A stretch of DNA of 13,131 nt from assembly GCA_002336975.1 (NCBI GenBank), contig DDFA01000076.1, positions 1 through 13,131 of the forward strand, given 5' to 3'. The notes under the pieces were generated by a model. That model made no database searches. It was given only the letters and a program-made list of their open reading frames with translations, and was not told the DNA's origin. Each line of letters starts with the position of its first letter. The first letter of the stretch is position 1. This stretch comes from Phyllobacteriaceae bacterium UBA1940 (lineage in GTDB: Bacteria; Pseudomonadota; Alphaproteobacteria; Rhizobiales; Rhizobiaceae). Below are positions 7,157-12,802 of the stretch, one piece after another. Position numbers and translations under genes: made by a program.

Positions 7157-7402
7157 TCAACCGCCCCGCGCCAGATAGACGACCAGCCACACGACGCAAG
7201 CGCCCATCGCCGCAAAGGCGACGCCGCGGCCGATGCGCGTGCCGATCACTTCGATCCTGTCGTCCTGATCGGCGTCGGCGGCGCTGAGATGGTCGCGCAG
7301 CCGGCCGGCGCCGCGCGCCGCCAGGCTCTGTCCGGGGTCGGATTCGCGCGACATGCGCTCCAGGATCCGCCGCGATTCGACCTTGTTTCGATCGTCTGTC
7401 AT
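7157..7402 (-). CDS. Small single-TM membrane protein, function unknown
   Basis: An 81-residue protein from ATG 7402 that I do not recognise. Residues 1-55 are highly charged and probably cytoplasmic (RNKVESRRILERMSRE, then AADADQDDRIEVIGTRIGR), followed by one C-terminal hydrophobic segment AFAAMGACVVWLVVYLA that could anchor it in the membrane. It is the first gene of the minus-strand run leading to pdxY, ending 12 bp before that start. An in-frame ATG at 7426 lies inside the terminal repeat of the adjacent MITE and would add eight residues; neither start has a good Shine-Dalgarno. The start 7402 is only 11 bp from the edge of that element. Compact spacing and undisturbed reading frame suggest a real gene, but the call rests on that and on the TM segment. 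Confidence 0.6.
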   Translation of the reverse strand: MTDDRNKVESRRILERMSRESDPGQSLAARGAGRLRDHLSAADADQDDRIEVIGTRIGRGVAFAAMGACVVWLVVYLARGG

Positions 7403-7413
7403 GGCGTCGAGAC

Positions 7414-7428
7414 TAGACCGTTTCATGG
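7414..7428 (+). repeat. Left terminal inverted repeat of the MITE
   Basis: TAGACCGTTTCATGG, the exact reverse complement of 7658-7672. Read outward (minus strand) it contains an ATG at 7426 in frame with the small membrane protein gene. Confidence 0.85.
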
Positions 7429-7443
7429 CTGGATGGAAACACT

Positions 7444-7495
7444 CTGCCGGCGATCAAACCCCGCTGCTGCGCAGCGGGGCAAGCTTGATCGGCAG
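7444..7495. other. Compound hairpin inside the MITE
   Basis: Inner stem CCCCGCTG (7459-7466) and CAGCGGGG (7472-7479) with loop CTGCG, embedded in an outer stem CGATCAA (7451-7457) with TTGATCG (7485-7491), flanked by CTGCC (7444-7448) and GGCAG (7491-7495). Together they form one long interrupted stem. Confidence 0.7.
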
Positions 7496-7508
7496 GGAAT
7501 ATTTGTCT

Positions 7509-7533
7509 GTCGAATTGCGAATGGCAATTCGAC
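7509..7533. other. Perfect 10-bp hairpin inside the MITE
   Basis: GTCGAATTGC (7509-7518), loop GAATG, GCAATTCGAC (7524-7533). The 3' part GACGGGCAGG (7531-7540) can instead pair with CCTGCCCGTC (7598-7607), so two mutually exclusive folds are possible. Confidence 0.7.
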
Positions 7534-7578
7534 GGGCAGGGTTTCCGTTTGGCGGACGCCCGGTTCGTCGAGCTGGTT

Positions 7579-7599
7579 GGCCGATGAACCGCATCGGCC
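7579..7599. other. Perfect 8-bp hairpin inside the MITE
   Basis: GGCCGATG (7579-7586), loop AACCG, CATCGGCC (7592-7599). The base of its 3' arm is shared with the long-range pairing to 7531-7540. Confidence 0.7.
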
Positions 7600-7657
7600 T
7601 GCCCGTCTTTCCTGCCATTTCGCCGCGCCAGACGCGAAACAGGGCGATTCCATCTCA

Positions 7658-7672
7658 CCATGAAACGGTCTA
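7658..7672 (-). repeat. Right terminal inverted repeat of the MITE
   Basis: CCATGAAACGGTCTA, the exact reverse complement of 7414-7428. It carries an ATG at 7660 that is in frame with lemA (true start 7720). Confidence 0.85.
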
Positions 7673-7719
7673 ATGTCGCGCCAGCGAACCACCCCTGTCA
7701 TTCGCGTATGAGGGTTTTC

Positions 7720-8361
7720 ATGAACGCCGTCGCCACACGATCCACATTCCGTCTGCCGCCGCTCGCCGCGGTGCTCCTGCTGTTGCTGGCGCCATTTCTG
7801 ACGGCATGCGGCTTCAACACCATCCCGACGGAGGAAGAGAAGGCGAAAGCCGCCTGGAGCGAGGTCCTGAACCAGTATCAGCGGCGCGCCGACCTGATCC
7901 CCAACCTGGTCGAGACCGTCAAGGGCTATGCCGCGCAGGAAAAGGACGTGCTGGAATCGGTGGTCGAGGCGCGCGCCAAGGCGACCCAGCCACAGATCCA
8001 GGTCAGCGCCGACGATCTGTCCGACCCGGCAAAGTTCAAGGCGTTCCAGGACAGTCAGGCCGGCCTGACCGGCGCGCTGTCGCGCCTGCTCGCGGTGGTC
8101 GAAAACTATCCGGACCTGAAGTCCAACCAGAATTTTCTGGCGCTGCAGTCGCAGCTTGAAGGCACCGAAAACCGCATCGCGGTGGCGCGGCGCGACTACA
8201 TCGAGGCCGTGCGCGTCTACAACACCTCGCTGCGCACCCTGCCGACCATGCTCTGGGCCAAGCTCTGGTACACCTCCAACGAACCGTTCCAGAACTTCAC
8301 CGTCTCGGAAGACAAGATGGAGCCGCCGAAGGTCGATTTCGGCACCAAGCAGGGCGGCTGA
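7720..8361 (+). CDS. lemA: LemA family lipoprotein
   Basis: A 213-residue protein with an N-terminal hydrophobic signal segment (residues 12-29) ending in the lipobox LTAC at Cys30, so a predicted lipoprotein exported by Sec and processed by signal peptidase II. The mature part has the LemA hallmark NTIPTEEEKAKAAWSEVLNQ, then YQRRADLIPNLVETVKGYA, long helices with coiled-coil character, and ENRIAVARRDYIEAVRVYN near the C-terminus. LemA proteins have no established biochemical role but are regularly next to TPM-domain genes. ATG 7720 is chosen because GAGGG precedes it by 6 bases. In-frame ATGs at 7708 and at 7660 (inside the MITE end) lack this and would displace the signal peptide. It is followed after 21 bp by the first TPM gene, forming an operon. 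Confidence 0.92.
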   Translation: MNAVATRSTFRLPPLAAVLLLLLAPFLTACGFNTIPTEEEKAKAAWSEVLNQYQRRADLIPNLVETVKGYAAQEKDVLESVVEARAKATQPQIQVSADDLSDPAKFKAFQDSQAGLTGALSRLLAVVENYPDLKSNQNFLALQSQLEGTENRIAVARRDYIEAVRVYNTSLRTLPTMLWAKLWYTSNEPFQNFTVSEDKMEPPKVDFGTKQGG

Positions 8362-8382
8362 CGGCAGCCCCAGTAGGACGTG

Positions 8383-9204
8383 ATGCGACTGTCGGCCAGA
8401 TCGTTTGCGACGATCGCGATCTTTGTGATCGCATCGGCCGTCGCATCGCTGGCGCTTGCGGCCGAGTTAATGCCGCTGACCGGCCGCGTCGTCGACCGGG
8501 CCGACATGATCGACCCAGCGACCGAGGCCACGATCACCCAGAGGCTGGCCGATTTCGAGACCAAATCGTCCGACCAGATCGTCGTCGCCACGATACCTTC
8601 GCTCGACGGCGAAACCATCGAGCAGTTCGCCAACCGCCAGTTCAGGGCCTGGGGCCTCGGCCAGGCCGGCGAGGACAATGGCGTGCTGCTGCTGGTGGCG
8701 CGCGACGACCGCAAGATGCGCATCGAGGTCGGCTACGGCCTCGAGGGAAATCTGACCGACCTTCTGTCGTCGCTGATCATCCAGGACACCATGGTGCCGC
8801 GCTTCCGCGCCGGCGATTTTTCCGGCGGCGTTTCTGCCGCTGTCGACGACATTATCAAGGTGCTGGAAGGCAATGCGGCGGATCTGGAAGCGCGGGCCAA
8901 GCGCAACCAGCAAAGCCAGGACGAAGGCCTGCCCTGGGAGGTGATCCTCTTCATCACCATCTGGGTGGTGATCTTTTTCGGCAGTTTCGCCATCTCCTTG
9001 CTGGCGCCGATATTCGGCAAGAAACTCGGGCCCAACCGCTACCGCTGGCTCGGCATGGACATCACCATCGGTGGCGGGTCGTCGCGCGGCGGCTATTCCG
9101 GCGGCGGCTATTCGGGTGGCGGCTGGTCCAGCGGGTCGAGCGGCGGTGGCTTTTCGGGCGGCGGCGGCTCGTCCGGAGGCGGCGGCGCGTCGGGCGGATG
9201 GTAG
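8383..9204 (+). CDS. TPM domain protein with signal peptide and Gly/Ser-rich tail (YgcG-like)
   Basis: A 273-residue envelope protein. Residues 1-27 are a signal peptide (cleavage near LALAA). The TPM domain covers about 31-163: LTGRVVDRADMI, the SSDQIVVATIPSLDG strand, FRAWGLGQAGEDNGVLLLVA and RIEVGYGLEGNLTD, all standard for the family. One transmembrane segment follows at about 186-209. The C-terminus from about 229 is almost entirely Gly, Ser, Tyr and Trp (repeats such as GGYSGGG), a tail typical of this family that lies in the cytoplasm if the TPM domain is periplasmic. Some TPM proteins act as acid phosphatases or in photosystem II repair in plants; the bacterial role is unsettled. ATG 8383 has AGGA four bases upstream; a GTG at 8380 is too close to it. 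Middle gene of the lemA operon. Confidence 0.9.
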   Translation: MRLSARSFATIAIFVIASAVASLALAAELMPLTGRVVDRADMIDPATEATITQRLADFETKSSDQIVVATIPSLDGETIEQFANRQFRAWGLGQAGEDNGVLLLVARDDRKMRIEVGYGLEGNLTDLLSSLIIQDTMVPRFRAGDFSGGVSAAVDDIIKVLEGNAADLEARAKRNQQSQDEGLPWEVILFITIWVVIFFGSFAISLLAPIFGKKLGPNRYRWLGMDITIGGGSSRGGYSGGGYSGGGWSSGSSGGGFSGGGGSSGGGGASGGW

Positions 9205-9208
9205 CGTC

Positions 9209-9838
9209 ATGAAAACCGGCTTGATCGACCATGACAGAATTTCGGGCGCCATCCGCGGCGCCGAATCGAAAACCAGCGGCGAGATCTATTGCGTGCTGGC
9301 GCGCTCGAGTTCGAGCTATTTCTTCCCGTCGGCCTTCGTCATCGCGGTGGCGATGCTGCTGGTCAGCGCCGTCCTGGTGTGGGTGCTGGAGTGGCGCTGG
9401 TATACGCTCGACGCGCGCAACCTCGTCGTCGCCCAGATCCTCGCATTCGCCGCCGCCTTGCTGGTGCTGTGGCTGGCGCCCTGGCTCCGCATCCGGCTGG
9501 TGCCGAAGCGGGTGCGCTACGAACGGGCCCATGAGAATGCGATCAAACAGTTTCTCGCCCGCAACATCCATTTGACCGAGGCCCGCACCGGCGTGCTGAT
9601 CTTCGTCTCACTGGCCGAACGCTACGCCGAGGTGGTGGCCGATTCCGGCATCAACGCAAAGGTCGATCAGGCCGAATGGAACGGCATCGTCGCTGGATTG
9701 ACCGTCTCCGCCCGGGAGGACCGTCTGACGGACGGGTTTGTCGACGCCGTCAAATCCGTTGGCGATTTGCTCGCCCGGCATTTCCCCTGGCGCACCGACG
9801 ACCGCAACGAACTCGACGACCATCTCGTGGAAATCTGA
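9209..9838 (+). CDS. Second TPM domain integral membrane protein (COG3762 type)
   Basis: A 209-residue protein starting 4 bp after the previous stop. It differs from its neighbour: an N-terminal half-domain (IRGAESKTSGEIYCVLARSS, 15-34) precedes two hydrophobic segments (about 41-60 and 72-91), and the rest of the TPM-like region follows after the membrane part (KQFLARNIHLTEARTGVLIF and SLAERYAEVVADSGINAKVD). This split arrangement is characteristic of the uncharacterised COG3762 membrane proteins that sit beside lemA and YgcG-like genes. Residue ranges are read by eye. The frame is open upstream across the Gly-rich tail of the previous gene, but ATG 9209 gives the conserved length. The molecular role is unknown; association with the LemA and TPM partners in the inner membrane is inference from the operon. 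Confidence 0.87.
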   Translation: MKTGLIDHDRISGAIRGAESKTSGEIYCVLARSSSSYFFPSAFVIAVAMLLVSAVLVWVLEWRWYTLDARNLVVAQILAFAAALLVLWLAPWLRIRLVPKRVRYERAHENAIKQFLARNIHLTEARTGVLIFVSLAERYAEVVADSGINAKVDQAEWNGIVAGLTVSAREDRLTDGFVDAVKSVGDLLARHFPWRTDDRNELDDHLVEI

Positions 9839-9869
9839 CCGGTTCGACTTTTGGCCGCTCCGAGACGCC

Positions 9870-9899
9870 TTGCGCACAGGCGCCAACGGCGGGTATGGT
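9870..9899 (+). promoter_or_regulatory. Weak candidate promoter of the GNAT gene
   Basis: TTGCGC (9870-9875), 18 bases, TATGGT (9894-9899). Transcription would begin within a few bases of the ATG at 9909, giving a leaderless or nearly leaderless message, in keeping with the lack of a Shine-Dalgarno there. Confidence 0.3.
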
Positions 9900-9908
9900 T
9901 AACAAATC

Positions 9909-10415
9909 ATGAATACGTTAACCGTCGACGTCAGGCTTGCAGCCATCGAGGACGCCGAGGCGATCGCCGAGGTGCACCATGCTGCGTGGAAAGGCGCCTA
10001 TTGCGGCATCATCCCGCATCGGGCGCTGACGTCGATGATCAACCGGCGCGGCCGCGACTGGTGGGCGTCGGCGATCCGCCGGTCAGCCACCATCCTCGTC
10101 ATCGAAGTCGGCGGCGAACTCGCCGGCTACGCCACGGTCGGGCGCAACCGGGCCAGGGAACTGAAGCAGGAAGGCGAGATCTACGAGCTTTACCTGCGCC
10201 CCGAATATCAGGGCATCGGGCTCGGCACGCGCCTGTTCGACGCGGCGCGCGACCGGCTGAACCGCCACGGGCTGAAGGGCCTTGTGGTGTGGGTGCTTGA
10301 AGACAACGACAACGCGGTTGCCTTCTATCAGGGCGCGGGCGGCCGAGACGTCGCCGAAGGCGTCGAAGTGTTCGACCACAAGGCGATCAGGAAGCTGGCA
10401 TTCGTCTGGCGCTGA
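9909..10415 (+). CDS. GNAT family N-acetyltransferase
   Basis: A 168-residue protein of normal GNAT length. The N-terminal strand and helix DVRLAAIEDAEAIAEVHHAA lead to strands around ILVIEVGGELAGYATVG, then EIYELYLRPEYQGIGLGTRL (residues 90-109) with the acetyl-CoA pyrophosphate-binding Q-G-I-G-L-G at 101-106, and a C-terminal VVWVLEDNDNAVAFYQGAGG block typical of the fold. GNAT enzymes transfer an acetyl group from acetyl-CoA to an amine; the acceptor here cannot be told. It starts 70 bp after the lemA operon and has its own weak promoter-like sequence. No Shine-Dalgarno precedes ATG 9909. It is convergent with the next gene, 19 bp apart. Confidence 0.93.
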   Translation: MNTLTVDVRLAAIEDAEAIAEVHHAAWKGAYCGIIPHRALTSMINRRGRDWWASAIRRSATILVIEVGGELAGYATVGRNRARELKQEGEIYELYLRPEYQGIGLGTRLFDAARDRLNRHGLKGLVVWVLEDNDNAVAFYQGAGGRDVAEGVEVFDHKAIRKLAFVWR

Positions 10416-10434
10416 GCCAGATCTTGCCGCTTCG

Positions 10435-11037
10435 CTATTCCGGCGGCCGCTCCTCGAACTGACTTGATGCCGTAACGTCCTCGCTGCTGCGCTTGCCGCG
10501 CCATTGCGCTTCGGCGTAGCGGCAGGCGAAATCGCGCGCGTCGTTGTCCGCCACCTGCCGCGCGATCTCGTTGGCGTTCGGGTTCGCTGTCGCCTCGACA
10601 TAACCGACCACGCAGCCCTCGCCGTCGGCCTTTTGCGCCACCCGAGAGATCACCAGAACCTGAATGTCCGGTTTCGGCTTGCCCTTGGCGTCCTCGCCCG
10701 CCGAAACGAACCAGCGGCGGATCGTTGCAAAGGGACGCCCGTTCTCGATCCGCCATTCCACCGTCGGCGCGACATGGTTGAACGGCCCGAAGGTCTCGAA
10801 GGCGCCGGCTTCATGCCAGGTCCCGACAAAACCGTAGAACACCGATTGCCTGAGGTCGCCTTCGGCGAAATGGATCTGGTAGCCGCCATAGCCCTGGCAC
10901 AGCGCCGTCACGCCGCCATATTCGTCCTCTTCGACGACCTTGCAGTCCTTGTCGAAATCGCTCTTGGTATAGACGCTCTCGGCCGCTGTCGCCGGCAAAC
11001 ACAGCGTCGAGAGAAGCAGGCAGGCCGGCAGTCGCAT
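10435..11037 (-). CDS. Secreted protein of unknown function
   Basis: A 200-residue protein I do not recognise. It begins with a clear Sec signal peptide (MRLPACLLLSTLCLPATA, cleavage near Ala19). The mature part has four cysteines (32, 47, 142, 172), which could make two disulfides in the periplasm, a Gly/Tyr-rich stretch LCQGYGGYQIHFAEGD (46-61), aromatic strands VFYGFVGTWH and VEWRIENGRPFATIRRWF (93-110), and a polar C-terminal tail rich in Ser, Glu and Arg. The frame is open for 540 bases upstream, but ATG 11037 has GGAG 8 bases before it and gives the signal peptide. A good promoter lies upstream. It is divergent from ppa with 117 bp between starts. It might be a single-domain periplasmic binding or stress protein; no function is claimed. 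Confidence 0.75.
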   Translation of the reverse strand: MRLPACLLLSTLCLPATAAESVYTKSDFDKDCKVVEEDEYGGVTALCQGYGGYQIHFAEGDLRQSVFYGFVGTWHEAGAFETFGPFNHVAPTVEWRIENGRPFATIRRWFVSAGEDAKGKPKPDIQVLVISRVAQKADGEGCVVGYVEATANPNANEIARQVADNDARDFACRYAEAQWRGKRSSEDVTASSQFEERPPE

Positions 11038-11062
11038 TGCTGAAACTCCGCTTGACGGCACG

Positions 11063-11091
11063 ATTGTCGAACCGGCGGCGGACAGCGTCAA
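11063..11091 (-). promoter_or_regulatory. Candidate promoter of the secreted-protein gene
   Basis: On the minus strand TTGACG (11091-11086), 17 bases, GACAAT (11068-11063). The predicted start of transcription near 11056 leaves a short leader containing the GGAG element. This is the best-spaced -35/-10 pair in this intergenic region. Confidence 0.5.
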
Positions 11092-11154
11092 TAGTCGATC
11101 TTGTCTTCGCCACGCAGTGACGCTACCGCATGGCCTCGATCTAAGGAGTTCGCC

Positions 11155-11688
11155 ATGCGCATCGACGCCATACCGATTGGAAACAACCCGCCCGAAGACG
11201 TCAACGTCATCATCGAAGTTGCGGTCGGCGGGCAGCCGATCAAATATGAGATGAACAAGGAAGCCGGCACGCTGTTCGTCGACCGTTTCCTGCACACGCC
11301 GATGCGTTATCCCGGCAATTACGGCTTCATCCCGCACACCCTGTCGGGCGACGGCGACCCGGTCGACGTGCTGGTGTGCAACACCCGCGAACTGATGCCC
11401 GGCTGCTACATCAATGTCCGGCCGATCGGCGTGCTGATCATGGAGGACAATGCCGGCCAGGACGAGAAGGTCATCGCGGTGCCGACGCCGAAGCTGACCC
11501 TGCGCTACGAGAACACCCGCAACTACACCGACCTGCCGGAGATCACCCGCCAGCAGGTGCAGCACTTCTTCGAGCACTACAAGGATCTGGAGCCCGGCAA
11601 ATGGGTCAAGATCGGCGGCTGGTACGACGCCGACTACGCCCGCAAGATGATCTCGGAAGGCATCGAGCGCGCCGCCACCCAGAAATAG
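11155..11688 (+). CDS. ppa: Inorganic pyrophosphatase (family I)
   Basis: Hydrolyses pyrophosphate to two phosphates, pulling biosynthetic reactions forward in the cytoplasm. The 177-residue length is that of bacterial hexameric family I enzymes. The signature DGDPVDVLV supplies the metal ligands Asp66, Asp68 and Asp71 (one residue later than E. coli numbering). Other active-site positions present include Glu21, Lys30, Arg44 and Tyr56 in FIE-type and [12 protein letters not shown] blocks. A textbook AAGGAG at 11143-11148 sits 6 bases before the ATG, the strongest Shine-Dalgarno in the window and consistent with a highly expressed housekeeping gene. It is divergent from the secreted-protein gene and convergent with the DUF167 gene. 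No clear intrinsic terminator is visible in the 14-bp gap after it. Confidence 0.97.
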   Translation: MRIDAIPIGNNPPEDVNVIIEVAVGGQPIKYEMNKEAGTLFVDRFLHTPMRYPGNYGFIPHTLSGDGDPVDVLVCNTRELMPGCYINVRPIGVLIMEDNAGQDEKVIAVPTPKLTLRYENTRNYTDLPEITRQQVQHFFEHYKDLEPGKWVKIGGWYDADYARKMISEGIERAATQK

Positions 11689-11702
11689 AGCCGACGCGCC
11701 GC

Positions 11703-12017
11703 TCAGCCGGCGAGCAGCGCCCGCGCTCGCGCGGCAAGCGTCGTTGCCTCGCCGGACACCGTCACGGTCTTGATCCGCGCCGTTTCGCCGCCGGTCACCC
11801 GCACCTGGCTGGGCGGCGCGCCGATCCAGTTGGCGACCAGCCGTTCCAGAGCCTGGTTAGCCTTGCCCTTTTCGGGAACCGCCCTTACCCGGGCCGCCAG
11901 GTGAGGCGTCCCGTCGGACGCCGCCTGGGCGCCGTCGATCCGATCCGCCGACGCGCGCGGCGTCAGCCTGATCCGCAATTCGATTCCGTCCGGCGTGGTC
12001 CTGAGCGCGTCCGCCAT
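11703..12017 (-). CDS. yggU: DUF167 (YggU) family protein
   Basis: A 104-residue cytoplasmic protein with the DUF167 pattern: LRIRLTPRASADRIDG (14-29), the hallmark RVRAVPEKGKANQALERLVA (43-62) and the strand-rich GETARIKTVTVSG segment (77-89). Function is unknown; structures of relatives show a small alpha/beta fold with a possible nucleic acid-binding surface. ATG 12017 follows the yggT stop by 8 bp, and the longer open frame on the same strand runs through yggT and is a shadow. yggT-yggU pairing is common in proteobacteria, so cotranscription is likely. The family call is firm; the role is not. Confidence 0.9.
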   Translation of the reverse strand: MADALRTTPDGIELRIRLTPRASADRIDGAQAASDGTPHLAARVRAVPEKGKANQALERLVANWIGAPPSQVRVTGGETARIKTVTVSGEATTLAARARALLAG

Positions 12018-12025
12018 CGCCGCCG

Positions 12026-12316
12026 TCAGACGGTCGAATACATCGCCTGGACGAGCAACTGCTGCAGGAAGAAGATCACCACCAGCACGATAATCGGCGA
12101 AATGTCGATGCCGCCGAGATCGGGGAGAAACCGCCGGATGCGGGCGAAGACCGGTTCGGTCAGCTGGAACAGCGCATTGCCGATCGAGCTGACGAACTGG
12201 TTGCGCGCATTGATGACGTTGAATGCGTAGAGCCACGAGAACACCGCGGCGAGGATCACGATCCACCAATAGATGCTCAGCGCATAATAGAGGGTCTGCA
12301 GGATTGCGATCGCCAT
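12026..12316 (-). CDS. yggT: YggT family integral membrane protein
   Basis: A 96-residue protein with two hydrophobic segments (about 12-34 and 74-91) separated by the family signature [20 protein letters not shown] (53-72). YggT proteins are small inner-membrane proteins linked to osmotic tolerance in some bacteria and to plastid division (YLMG/CCB3 relatives) in photosynthetic organisms; no catalytic activity is assigned. ATG 12316 is chosen because GGAG lies 7 bases upstream and because the family usually begins just before the first hydrophobic segment; an earlier in-frame ATG at 12340 adds MQLFRRQT without support. It is first in a two-gene run with yggU and divergent from the tRNA-Ala gene. 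Confidence 0.93.
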   Translation of the reverse strand: MAIAILQTLYYALSIYWWIVILAAVFSWLYAFNVINARNQFVSSIGNALFQLTEPVFARIRRFLPDLGGIDISPIIVLVVIFFLQQLLVQAMYSTV

Positions 12317-12382
12317 TGTCTGTCTCCGGAACAGCTGCACATGTAGCCACTGGAACTTCGCGCGGCAAGGTCGAACGCACGC

Positions 12383-12410
12383 TTGACATCAAGGGGGCTT
12401 GAGCCATAAA
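12383..12410 (+). promoter_or_regulatory. Promoter of the tRNA-Ala gene
   Basis: A perfect -35 TTGACA (12383-12388), 16 bases, then CATAAA (12405-12410). The expected start of transcription is about 12417, 13 bases before the tRNA. A strong promoter is what one expects for a stable RNA. A single tRNA follows. Confidence 0.6.
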
Positions 12411-12429
12411 TCCGCGGCATCCGTCGGAC

Positions 12430-12505
<76 letters not shown>

Positions 12506-12802
12506 ACGGCGGACAATTGGTATTTAGCGCCAAGAAATCAAGGGCTTAGAGAAATCGATCTCGATGCTTTTGCCCACGTCTTTTGCCCACATCCCCTGTC
12601 GGCATCGCGTCCGCATCGATCCTGGCCTCATTGCCTCCCTGACATCCTAACATTAGGGCCCGCAGCCTCTGATGGATTGGTCAAAATATCGGCAACGCAG
12701 CCCTTTGATATTCAGGACTTCACAAATCTCAGACAGCGCCTTGCAATAAATTGCTGCGCCGTCCAAATGAGCCGCGTGAATCACCTGTTAATTGGAATAC
12801 CG
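12506..12802. other. Post-tRNA region without a gene; possible integration-site arm
   Basis: About 300 bases directly after the tRNA with no coding sequence I can support. Its base composition is visibly less GC-rich than the rest of the window. It contains a tandem 13-bp repeat (12567-12592), and small palindromes CCTAA-CA-TTAGG (12646-12657) and GCAAT-AA-ATTGC (12743-12754). This fits the end of an element integrated at the tRNA 3' end, but no integrase or second att copy is inside the window. Confidence 0.45.
12567..12592 (+). repeat. Two tandem copies of a 13-bp repeat
   Basis: CTTTTGCCCACGT (12567-12579) is followed at once by CTTTTGCCCACAT (12580-12592), 12 of 13 identical. Short direct repeats close to a tRNA 3' end are typical of arm-binding sites of tyrosine integrases. 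The assignment is inference. Confidence 0.55.

Larger units (their letters stand above)
7414..7672. mobile_element. MITE-like 259-bp non-autonomous element with multiple hairpins
   Basis: The element is bounded by perfect 15-bp inverted repeats (7414-7428 and 7658-7672), each beginning with TA at its outer end, which fits insertion into a TA dinucleotide as in IS630/Tc1-mariner elements. The symmetry continues imperfectly inward: GATGGAA recurs at the same offset in both ends and scattered matches extend to about 33 bp. It encodes no convincing protein. Inside are hairpins at 7444-7495, 7509-7533 and 7579-7599 and a long-range pairing 7531-7540 with 7598-7607. It lies between two divergent operons, 11 bp from the likely start of one and 47 bp from the start of lemA. 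No transposase is present in the window, so the mobilising IS family is inference. A structured regulatory RNA is the alternative explanation. Confidence 0.75.

Noticed and set aside
7414..7672. Riboswitch for the pdxY or lemA operon
   Set aside because: No known aptamer pattern is recognised, and the perfect terminal inverted repeats with TA ends fit a transposon better.
7413..7701. Open frames on both strands across the hairpin element (for example 7423-7701 minus, 7353-7673 plus)
   Set aside because: They coincide with the inverted-repeat element, have no domain-like sequence, and are explained by its GC content and symmetry.
9071..9204. CRISPR-like or tandem DNA repeat array
   Set aside because: The repetition is coding low complexity (Gly/Ser tail), with no spacers or constant repeat length.
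11703..12407. Long minus-strand frame fusing the yggT shadow with DUF167
   Set aside because: The N-terminal part is out of frame with yggT, whose own frame encodes the family signature; DUF167 starts at ATG 12017.
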